Below are positions 1 to 5,682 of a stretch of 43,406 bases of DNA, one piece after another (the stretch's first letter is position 1; every line of letters starts with the position of its first letter). The stretch comes from Deltaproteobacteria bacterium (lineage in GTDB: Bacteria > UBA10199 > SPLOWO2-01-44-7): contig JAUSII010000052.1 of NCBI GenBank assembly GCA_030648035.1, positions 1 through 43,406 of the forward strand, read 5' to 3'. The translations under genes were made by a program, and so were the position numbers. The notes under the pieces are model-generated. The model made no database searches. It saw only the letters and a list, made by a program, of their open reading frames with translations, and was not told the origin of the DNA.

Positions 1-27
1 TTCCCCAAAACACCCACTCGACTCTCG

Positions 28-68
28 CCCGCCAAAGTTTTAATAGCCCCCAAAAGGTTTTGGCGGGC
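28..68. repeat. Small inverted repeat at the window edge
   Basis: CCCGCCAAA near position 28 pairs with TTTGGCGGG near position 67 across a loop of roughly 20 bases. A second small palindrome, GCGAGT-ATA-ACTCGC, lies near 110-124. I see no convincing coding region in bases 1-200. This stretch may be the diverged edge of another structured repeat like the one at 203-441, but I cannot show that. Confidence 0.35.
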
Positions 69-202
69 TCCGAGACGCCCTGAGAAACACTCTCTGGCTG
101 GCAACAATTGCGAGTATAACTCGCCACAGGATTTTTTCACCAGCACGCAGGAGATTTTGAGCACACTTTTCTTCGAATTGAATAATTTATAGTTCAAAAA
201 AA

Positions 203-441
203 TACATGTTCAAAAGCTGGAAGCGGAGAAAAAAGTGGTATGAAGGGCCTGTCGGAGGCAATTTTACAAACGGGATCCAAAAACAAAATTGCCGAGACCG
301 GAGCACCCATGGTCAAGGTCCAGCTTTGCTGGACCGCGAAGCAAACTCGCAGAGTTTGCGGAGTTTGATAGGCCGACCCGCACATGAGGTGCGTCCCCGA
401 ATACCCTTTTTCCGCCCGCACGCGGGAGATTTTGTCGGTGT
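203..441 (+). repeat. Nested-hairpin interspersed element, copy 1
   Basis: This non-coding element is nearly identical over its left half to the one at 31437-31618 and related in its right half to the one at 31191-31394. Its parts in order are: a left arm with AAAAGCTGGAAGCGGAG at 212-235; an internal stem GGCAATTTT (257-265) paired with AAAATTGCC (285-293), with ACGGGAT in the loop; a perfect hairpin GGTCCAGC-TTT-GCTGGACC at 317-335; a perfect hairpin GCAAACTC-GCA-GAGTTTGC at 341-359; and the block TGCGTCCCCGAATACCC. The right terminal arm has decayed and ends with CCCGC-ACG-CGGGA and TTTTGTCGGTG. The stems suggest a folded RNA or a palindromic mobile element. No protein is convincing here. 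Confidence 0.75.
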
Positions 442-501
442 CTGTTTACTACGATTTTCTGATCTTGCATCTGACCGCGTCGTTGTCTATTGTCCCCCGC
501 G

Positions 502-984
502 ATGAAAAATGCGTTGAAAGGGAGGAAGGTTTCGCTTTCGCAGAGCACCATGATCAAGGTGATGTCGCCGCTCGACGCCAACCATTATGGATATGTGCAT
601 GGCGGCGCCATTATGCGAGCCGTCGATGAAGCGGCTTTCATCACCGGCACACGGCATGCGCGGCGCAATATTGTCACAGCGGCCATGGACAATATGTCTT
701 TTGCAAATCCGGTGCGGCTGGGAGACCTTCTCATTCTCAAGGCCTCGGTTAATTTTGTGGGCCGAACATCAATGGAGGTCGGCGTGCGCATCGAGGCGGA
801 AGATCCGGTCACCGGCGACAACCGGTTGATCGGAAGAGCTTATGCCACCATGGTGGCGCTGGATGAGCTGGGCAAGCCGACTTTTATTGCACCGTTAATT
901 CTGGAAACAAAAGCAGACAAGAAAAGAAACAGCGATGCCAAACGGCGCCGGGAAAATCGTTTAAAATTGCGCCCCAAAAATTAA
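502..984 (+). CDS. Hotdog-fold acyl-CoA thioesterase
   Basis: The 160-residue protein resembles the YciA/BACH group of hotdog acyl-CoA thioesterases, which hydrolyse acyl-CoA to free acid and CoA in the cytoplasm. The N-terminal half carries the typical run DANHYGYVHGGAIMRAVDEA followed by a TAAMDNMSFANPVRLGDLL segment, matching the active-site helix and second strand of the family. The C-terminal 30 residues are Lys/Arg-rich and look like a disordered tail. The ATG at 502 is chosen because it gives the usual leader before the hotdog core. A TTG at 490 is in frame, and neither has a good ribosome binding site. The gene lies just after repeat copy 1 and 34 bp before trxA. Substrate preference cannot be read from the sequence. 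Confidence 0.8.
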   Translation: MKNALKGRKVSLSQSTMIKVMSPLDANHYGYVHGGAIMRAVDEAAFITGTRHARRNIVTAAMDNMSFANPVRLGDLLILKASVNFVGRTSMEVGVRIEAEDPVTGDNRLIGRAYATMVALDELGKPTFIAPLILETKADKKRNSDAKRRRENRLKLRPKN

Positions 985-1018
985 AAAACCAGACGTAAAA
1001 AACAAGACGGAGGAAAAT

Positions 1019-1345
1019 ATGGCCGGAAACATTCATGAGATAACCGACGACAGTTTCGAACAAGAAGTTTTGAAATCAACCACCCCCGTGTTGGTCGATT
1101 TTTGGGCCACCTGGTGCGGCCCCTGCCGATCGCTGGCCCCCACGGTCGAGGCCGTCGCCAATGATCACGTCGGCAAAGTCAAAGTCTGCAAAGTCGATGT
1201 CGATCACAATCCAAACCAGGCCGCCCAATACGGCGTGCGCAGTATCCCCACTCTCATCCTCTTCAACTCCGGCAAAATCGTCGGCCAACTGGTGGGCAAC
1301 GTCTCCAAACAAATGATCGAGGACCTTTTCAAGAAGTCGGCTTGA
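1019..1345 (+). CDS. trxA: Thioredoxin
   Basis: A 108-residue classical thioredoxin that reduces protein disulfides in the cytoplasm using electrons from thioredoxin reductase. The active site WCGPC is present with cysteines at 33 and 36, the cis-proline segment SIPTLILF follows in the C-terminal half, and the length is normal. There is no signal peptide. A strong ribosome binding site (GGAGG) precedes the ATG. The start is 34 bp after the thioesterase stop, so the two may be co-transcribed, but nothing links their functions. Confidence 0.95.
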   Translation: MAGNIHEITDDSFEQEVLKSTTPVLVDFWATWCGPCRSLAPTVEAVANDHVGKVKVCKVDVDHNPNQAAQYGVRSIPTLILFNSGKIVGQLVGNVSKQMIEDLFKKSA

Positions 1346-1412
1346 AAATTGGGAGGGGGGTGTAGTTGATGACCCACAGGATTCATCGATGCATTGCAGA
1401 TGAGGAATAATA

Positions 1413-2012
1413 ATGGACGTTTTATACACTCCCGGCGGTTTAAAAATACGATTGGATCCGCATCGCGTTGAGCTTGTGTTAGCCTCGGTGTGGGATTCAA
1501 TTAATCTTCATAAAGCATATATTGATGTCGAGCTCTGGGCGACATTTCCAAATACTTTTTCGTCAGTATGCACAATGATAACTGCGTTTATAACGCACTC
1601 ACTTGCATGGACTCTTATTACTTTTCTGGTGTCATTTGCAGTTGCCAATTCTATCCAGACACTTGTCTATTCTCGCATTTTAAACCTAATATTTTCCACA
1701 TTTATAGGATGGATTATTTCTTTGCCGTTATCAATTGCGGTTGGCCTTTATCTATATTTTAACAATGCATGGTTGGTTGGGATGGCTCAGCTTATCATTG
1801 TTGTAGCGAATTGCCTGGGTTATACGGATTTGTTACTTTTTTTCCTGTTGCCTTTACGGATGGCTATAAAAAAGATTGGTGGAGTCTTAATGGGTGATGT
1901 CGAGATTGCGTTCATGCGTATTTTATCCCTGCAAGCAGAGCGAGCAGGAGTTGAGCTTGATTGGACACTTTACAACAATAGAGCAGATAAAAAATCCAGA
2001 CGGAGAACATAA
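1413..2012 (+). CDS. Small polytopic membrane protein, unknown function
   Basis: A 199-residue protein I do not recognise. About 45 residues of soluble N-terminus are followed by several hydrophobic stretches (roughly residues 50-75, 80-120, 120-145) and a basic, soluble C-terminal tail ending in KKSRRRT. It is probably an inner-membrane protein with three or four spans. The ATG at 1413 has GAGGA upstream. The DNA is more AT-rich than the neighbouring housekeeping genes, which suggests an accessory origin. Its 3' end contains a segment (1990-2016) that recurs after the XRE gene at 4871-4897. Confidence 0.7.
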   Translation: MDVLYTPGGLKIRLDPHRVELVLASVWDSINLHKAYIDVELWATFPNTFSSVCTMITAFITHSLAWTLITFLVSFAVANSIQTLVYSRILNLIFSTFIGWIISLPLSIAVGLYLYFNNAWLVGMAQLIIVVANCLGYTDLLLFFLLPLRMAIKKIGGVLMGDVEIAFMRILSLQAERAGVELDWTLYNNRADKKSRRRT

Positions 2013-2016
2013 TTGA
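1990..2016 (+). repeat. Diverged 27-bp direct repeat, copy 1
   Basis: By eye, 24 of 27 bases match 4871-4897. The shared core is AAAATCCAGACG and a second block TAATTGAT. This copy covers the end of the membrane-protein gene and its stop codon. The other copy lies just after the XRE regulator gene. It may mark a past recombination or gene-cassette boundary. Confidence 0.5.
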
Positions 2017-2051
2017 TTGGTGTGTGACATTGTTAAAGTAAAAAGGGAAAG

Positions 2052-2366
2052 ATGAAATACTTCCAGGATTACAAGGGTCTTAAAATACGTCTGACGGATG
2101 AGAGACGTGCTCATATTTTTGAACATCCGGAAATGGTCCCCATGGAGGAGGCTATTGTTGAGGCTTTGTTAAGGCCCGAATGTGTTATACAATCAAGAAG
2201 TGCTGAAGATACTCAATTATACTATCGATACTATGCAGAAACCAGAGTGGGAGGAAAGCTTTTGTGCGTCGTCGTGAAACTAAAGGCGTTGGACGCTTTT
2301 ATTTTGACAGCTTATTTAACCGACAAGATCAAGAAAGGAGAAGTCCTATGGAAAACAAAGCCATAA
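2052..2366 (+). CDS. PBECR-like small protein, candidate toxin of a two-gene module
   Basis: A 104-residue soluble protein with the pattern IRLTDERRAHIFEHPEM near the N-terminus and LCVVVKLKALDAFILTAYLT near the C-terminus. That pattern is typical of small PBECR/DUF4258-like proteins related to the barnase/EndoU/RelE nuclease group and often encoded beside a DUF2283 protein. The conserved His in the HIFEHP segment and the C-terminal strand pair are what I see. Catalytic residues are not certain. It overlaps the following DUF2283 gene by 19 bp, so the two are translationally coupled. A toxin role is inferred from this arrangement and not demonstrated. Confidence 0.7.
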   Translation: MKYFQDYKGLKIRLTDERRAHIFEHPEMVPMEEAIVEALLRPECVIQSRSAEDTQLYYRYYAETRVGGKLLCVVVKLKALDAFILTAYLTDKIKKGEVLWKTKP

Positions 2367-2560
2367 AAATTTGGTATGACTCTGAAGGGGATTATTTGGA
2401 AGTTATGTTTGAAAATAAGCCAGGATATTTCAGAGAAACAGACAATGACTTGGTCATGGAAAAAGTGGATGCGGCTGGACATGTGCTGGGGTTCTCGATT
2501 CAGCAAGTGAGTGACATAAAACAAAAACCTCTTGAGGCCACATTAGTTCAGGCTTCGTAA
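2348..2560 (+). CDS. DUF2283 family protein, candidate antitoxin partner
   Basis: A 70-residue protein with the DUF2283 signature: IKIWYDSEGDYLEVMF at the N-terminus, then an acidic middle and the strand AAGHVLGFSIQQVS. DUF2283 proteins are small and of unknown biochemical function, and commonly sit next to toxin-like small genes. The ATG at 2348 is preceded by AAGGAG inside the end of the upstream gene, which indicates coupled translation. A small hairpin with a T-run follows at 2568-2584. Confidence 0.85.
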   Translation: MENKAIKIWYDSEGDYLEVMFENKPGYFRETDNDLVMEKVDAAGHVLGFSIQQVSDIKQKPLEATLVQAS

Positions 2561-2567
2561 TTAATGC

Positions 2568-2584
2568 ACGTCGGTGACGTTTTT
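2568..2584 (+). terminator. Short hairpin with T-run after the DUF2283 gene
   Basis: ACGTC-GGT-GACGT is followed immediately by TTTTT and lies 8 bases after the DUF2283 stop. The stem is only 5 bp, so this is a weak intrinsic terminator candidate. It overlaps the stop codon of the convergent SPFH gene. Confidence 0.4.
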
Positions 2585-3464
2585 AAGCCATTTTGTTTGG
2601 GACATCTTTTTTTAATGGCATAACCCCTGCCAACTCGCCTATCACGTTTACAAGCTCCGAATCCGAGGGAATGACGACCTTGGCGTTGAACTGAAGCGAT
2701 TTTTCCACGGCCTCAAGTTTTCTTAAAACTTGAGCGTTACCGGTAAAATATTTATTCGCCGCCTCGTTCACCAATCGAATCGCTTCTGCTTCACCTTCGG
2801 CCCGAAGAATGTTGGCCTGTTTGATACCTTCGGCTTTTTTGATTTCGGATCTTTTTTGGCCATCTGCGGCAGTTTCAACGGCGGTGGCAAAATCAACGGC
2901 CGCAATCTTCTCATTTTCCGCTTTGACAACTTTATTCATCGTCTCTTGAACATCCTTCGGAGGATCAATTTCCTTGAGCTCCGTACGGACGATATCAATT
3001 CCCCAATTGGCGGTTTCCTTCATGAGAATTTTCAACAGGTCTTCATTAATCCTGCCTCTTTCACTGTTGGCCGATTTCAATGTCATCGTGCCGATGATAT
3101 TTCTAAGCGTCGTCCTCGCCAAATTCACGATTTGATATTGGACATTGCCCACATTATACATGGAGTTTTTGACATTCTGCTCATCCGATTTTACTTTGAA
3201 ATAAACTTGAGCATCGACGCGTGCGTTCAGGTTGTCAAAGGTAATGATCTCTTGAGGCGTGGCATCCACCATCAATTCGGTGACGTTTTCCCGAAATATT
3301 CTGTCAATAAAGGGGACTATCCAATTAAATCCGGGCCCTGCAAATCGATTATATTTTCCCAATCTTTCAATCACGGCCCGATGCGTCGGACGTACAATTC
3401 GGATCCCCATGAGGAAGACCAACACCAAAGCCAAAACGCCAAAAAACACCATTGACCCGTACAT
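2583..3464 (-). CDS. SPFH/band-7 (stomatin-like) membrane protein
   Basis: A 293-residue protein with one N-terminal transmembrane helix (about residues 5-22). A band-7/SPFH domain follows (about 23-185), containing RAVIERLGKYNRFAGPGFNW and the DARVYFKV-type strand pattern. A charged coiled coil comes next (about 185-250), with the alanine/glutamate-rich EIKKAEGIKQANILRAEGEAEA typical of QmcA/stomatin proteins. Such proteins form oligomeric microdomain scaffolds in the membrane and often partner with NfeD, but no nfeD gene is next to it here. The ATG at 3464 has a GGGGG ribosome binding site. It is transcribed towards the DUF2283 gene. Confidence 0.88.
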   Translation of the reverse strand: MYGSMVFFGVLALVLVFLMGIRIVRPTHRAVIERLGKYNRFAGPGFNWIVPFIDRIFRENVTELMVDATPQEIITFDNLNARVDAQVYFKVKSDEQNVKNSMYNVGNVQYQIVNLARTTLRNIIGTMTLKSANSERGRINEDLLKILMKETANWGIDIVRTELKEIDPPKDVQETMNKVVKAENEKIAAVDFATAVETAADGQKRSEIKKAEGIKQANILRAEGEAEAIRLVNEAANKYFTGNAQVLRKLEAVEKSLQFNAKVVIPSDSELVNVIGELAGVMPLKKDVPNKMA

Positions 3465-3580
3465 TTTATACCCCCTTGGTTAACTGCGGCGCAGAAGTAT
3501 CTCATCTGGGCAAGATTGTAAACAATCACCAAACGAAGGACACAATGGATGCGGGTGGGTGGGTGACTGACTAGAGCCCT

Positions 3581-3889
3581 CTATTTTTTCTTTTTGCCCT
3601 TCTTTGAAGAGGCCAGCACTTTGGACAGAGGGATGGTCGCCTCTGAACGGCGGGCCTGATAGTCTTTCAGATCTTCGGCATCCTCCAATTGTTCCACTTT
3701 TTTTTGCAAATGGAGCAGGTCCTCGTAATGATCCCGAGCCCGACCAACAGTTTTTCGAATGGGTTTAATGTTTGTGTCATGGATTTTTGCAGGTCTAAAA
3801 GGGTTTAAGAATTGGAACAAATTATAAACCCGTTTTAAAACGCGGGAGGGATTCTGTTTACCCAGTTGTTTTTTGATCTCTTGTTGCAT
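3581..3889 (-). CDS. Small basic protein, unknown function
   Basis: A 102-residue soluble, strongly basic protein that ends in a lysine-rich tail (SSKKGKKKK). A central heptad-like stretch (HLQKKVEQLEDAEDLKDYQ) suggests a short coiled coil. The ATG at 3889 is preferred over the ATG at 3898 because AGGA then lies at normal spacing. I do not recognise the family. It is flanked by a 100-bp empty gap before the SPFH gene and by the lipoprotein gene upstream. Confidence 0.55.
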   Translation of the reverse strand: MQQEIKKQLGKQNPSRVLKRVYNLFQFLNPFRPAKIHDTNIKPIRKTVGRARDHYEDLLHLQKKVEQLEDAEDLKDYQARRSEATIPLSKVLASSKKGKKKK

Positions 3890-3941
3890 GGCACACATCC
3901 TAAAGGATTATGACGAAGTGATTAAAAAATTCTAGACATCC

Positions 3942-4538
3942 TTAATTCTTCGTCAAAATAGTTACACCAAACCCACTATACGCATCAAATTCCATGTTTG
4001 ATGCGTCAATGTAGTTGAATCTTAACGCTGCATAGTCTTCAGAAATAACAGATGGGATCAATAGAACAGTGCTATGAAATGCCTGCCATGTTCCTCCTAT
4101 TATACATACTCCCCTTCCATCTTGGAGAAGGGCATTTGGGCCACTACTGGGCACGATTGAGTTTGGATCTGCTGTGATATTACCTCCACAAGTGAATGTT
4201 TTGTCGCTCTTGAATGTGATGTGAGTAGAAAAGATTCCCTTACCAATATAAGTTTTCCCCGTCCAAGTACCGATCAGCGTGGTGGATAAATCGGCTATGC
4301 CATTCTTTGCTTCCAAAGTGTCCACTCTGCCATCAACTTCATCCAGAGCATCTTGGACATTGGTTGCCGTCAGCTTCGATTTGCCGTTGCTGAACACGAC
4401 ATCCACAGCGTTGCCAATCGTTGCAGCAATGCTGGCAAGTGGACCGACCCCATTCCCAGATCCCGAGCCACAAGCGGAAATAAATGCTATCCCCGCTACA
4501 AAACCAGTTACTATCAACAGCAGTTTTTTGATCTTCAT
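3942..4538 (-). CDS. Predicted lipoprotein, unknown function
   Basis: From the ATG at 4538, which has an AAAGGAG ribosome binding site, the protein is 198 residues long. It begins with a lipoprotein signal peptide: basic MKIKK, a hydrophobic core, then FISAC with the lipobox Cys at about residue 23. A glycine/serine linker and a short segment TNVQDALDEVDGRVDTLEAK follow. That segment resembles a trimerising coiled coil seen in fibre-like proteins. The C-terminal region (about 85-198) is beta-rich. The longer in-frame extension to 4619 is rejected because it buries the signal peptide. A sigma-28-like promoter at 4561-4587 sits about 20 bp upstream, linking this gene to the large accessory genes elsewhere in the window. 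Confidence 0.75.
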   Translation of the reverse strand: MKIKKLLLIVTGFVAGIAFISACGSGSGNGVGPLASIAATIGNAVDVVFSNGKSKLTATNVQDALDEVDGRVDTLEAKNGIADLSTTLIGTWTGKTYIGKGIFSTHITFKSDKTFTCGGNITADPNSIVPSSGPNALLQDGRGVCIIGGTWQAFHSTVLLIPSVISEDYAALRFNYIDASNMEFDAYSGFGVTILTKN

Positions 4539-4560
4539 AAAACAATTCTCCTTTTTACTA

Positions 4561-4587
4561 TTATCGGCGCACGGCACCCAAAAGTTA
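4561..4587 (-). promoter_or_regulatory. Sigma-28-like promoter of the lipoprotein gene
   Basis: On the minus strand TAACTTTT is followed after 11 bases by GCCGATAA. GCCGATAA equals the FliA -10 consensus, and the upstream half matches TAAAGTTT at 6 of 8 positions with the canonical 11-base spacer. The predicted start lies about 7 bases downstream and leaves a short leader containing the AAAGGAG ribosome binding site. It is the fifth member of the motif family at 28327, 31122, 39381 and 39441. Confidence 0.6.
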
Positions 4588-4648
4588 CTAAACAACACCC
4601 ATTTATAGTGGGGTGTCATTTATATCAAGGCCTATTTATAAGTAGGTT

Positions 4649-4864
4649 GTGCACTTAAAAAACACCCTAAAATGGCAAGTTGCCAACCAAATAAAGAAGT
4701 GGAGGATGAAGAAAAAATTGACTCAAGAAATTTTGGCTGAAAAAGCGGGGTTCCACTACAAATACTATCAAAAAGTTGAGGCTGGCACCGTCAACCTGAC
4801 ACTGGATTCGATAGAACGGATAGCCATAGCTCTTTCCACCCGCCCAAAAAACTTTTTCAAATAG
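4649..4864 (+). CDS. XRE-family helix-turn-helix regulator
   Basis: A 71-residue protein made almost entirely of one Cro/C1-type helix-turn-helix domain. It reads KLTQEILAEKAGFHYKYYQKVEAG, followed by the helix LDSIERIAIAL and the typical ending RPKNFF. It should bind DNA as a dimer. The only in-frame start that keeps the first helix is GTG at 4649. The nearest ribosome binding sequence (AGTAGG) is close to it. The gene is divergent from the lipoprotein gene. Between them are two similar blocks (ATTTATAGTGGGGTG near 4611 and ATTTATAAGTAGGTTG near 4634) that could be operator half sites. Confidence 0.75.
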   Translation: MHLKNTLKWQVANQIKKWRMKKKLTQEILAEKAGFHYKYYQKVEAGTVNLTLDSIERIAIALSTRPKNFFK

Positions 4865-4870
4865 AACAGC

Positions 4871-4897
4871 AAAATCCAGACGAAGCACCTAATTGAT
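4871..4897 (+). repeat. Diverged 27-bp direct repeat, copy 2
   Basis: Matches 1990-2016 at 24 of 27 bases and lies immediately after the stop of the XRE gene. See copy 1. Confidence 0.5.
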
Positions 4898-4902
4898 GGT
4901 AC

Positions 4903-5286
4903 TCATTTCACCGAAACAACCTGCCTTTCCGGATGCACACACCAGTCGAATTGTTTTAAAAAAGCCATTCCGACCAGACCTTCCACACCCTAATTTTTTA
5001 AATCGTGGCAACGGACTTCCACAAAGTTTGTTTTTTTGCCCAGGGCTTCAAAACCTTCAATCTGAAGGCGATATCCTTTCTCTTTGCCGACGGCCGAACG
5101 GACTGTTGAAAATCCAAGAGCATCTGTGGCGGAGTAACCCAAATCCAGGGCAATTTCATGGTCGATAATAATGGCCGATGAACCCGTATCCAAAACAAAC
5201 ATGCCGTTATAGGCACTGGTTTTGCTTTGAAGTTTCACTGAGACAATAATGAGTTCGCCATCTAGTCTGTATGGGTAATCTGCCAT
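4903..5286 (-). pseudogene. Retropepsin-like aspartic protease interrupted by an in-frame TAG
   Basis: From ATG 5286 the frame encodes 98 residues with the single-chain retropepsin motif FVLDTGSSAIIIDHEIA, where DTG carries the catalytic Asp, and then meets TAG at 4990-4992. The same frame continues without another stop for 28 residues, GVEGLVGMAFLKQFDWC and so on, to TGA at 4903-4905. That tail is the expected C-terminal segment (GMxFLxxFDW) of clan AA small aspartic proteases. A single nonsense change therefore separates two halves of one gene. The upstream partner gene overlaps it by 25 bp. If the amber codon is suppressed, a full 127-residue protein would result. Otherwise the truncated form lacks part of the fold. 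Confidence 0.7.
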
Positions 5287-5516
5287 AGAAGGGGAATTTC
5301 TGGATTTTTGATGAGTGGACCGGTGAAGCGGACGGCAATATCGCGATAGACAGGCATTAATTCACGGATTGTTTTGTGGAATATTTTTTTATCGGGATTG
5401 TGGGCGATGACGGTTCCGCTAATTTCAACGGCTCCGCTTTGTTCATAATTCGCCAAGGCCACCCATTCGTCGGGATAAGTCTTGACCATCTCTGCCCAAT
5501 TTATTTTTTCAGTCAT
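5262..5516 (-). CDS. DUF5678-like small protein
   Basis: An 84-residue soluble protein with the pattern INWAEMVKTYPDEWVALANYE, then a short strand (VISG-type) and HNPDKKIFHKTI. This resembles DUF5678 proteins that are commonly encoded just upstream of small retropepsin-like proteases. The start at 5516 has AGAGGT at normal spacing. The longer frame to 5546 has none. It overlaps the retropepsin-like gene, so the pair is translationally coupled. Its function is unknown; a partner or regulatory role with the protease is inferred from the pairing only. Confidence 0.65.
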   Translation of the reverse strand: MTEKINWAEMVKTYPDEWVALANYEQSGAVEISGTVIAHNPDKKIFHKTIRELMPVYRDIAVRFTGPLIKNPEIPLLWQITHTD

Positions 5517-5573
5517 GGCACCTCTGATGTGAAGCCATTGAACCACAAATATCCAACCCGATCAAGAATCCTT

Positions 5574-5615
5574 TTAAAACATAAACCGGCGCATGTGAAT
5601 GTTAGTGATCAACCC
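5574..5615 (-). repeat. Duplicate of the rodA 3' end, candidate attachment-site copy
   Basis: Bases 5576-5597 are identical (22 bp) to 10502-10523, which encode the last residues of RodA (HMRRFMF) at its stop codon. On the minus strand this copy also reads NIHMRRFMF followed by TAA. It keeps the amino acids just upstream (GL..NIH) with synonymous codon differences. It looks like the original or an imported rodA tail left on the far side of an insertion that carries the 1540-residue protein gene. No integrase gene is visible between the two copies. Confidence 0.65.
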
Positions 5616-5682
5616 CGATTTTCTGGCTCACATTGATCAATATGGACAGCGGATTTATCCGAAATAAATGTTCATTAAAGTT

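Noticed and set aside
264-581. Short open frames around repeat copy 1
   Set aside because: They overlap inverted repeats in several frames and the homologous copy at 31437 does not preserve them.
1990-4897. Integron gene cassettes with attC sites
   Set aside because: The repeated segments lack the RYYYAAC / GTTRRRY core sites and imperfect palindromes, and no integrase is present.
4990-4992. TAG as a programmed pyrrolysine or other recoding site
   Set aside because: No downstream recoding structure is obvious and the position is not a known catalytic site; a nonsense mutation is simpler.
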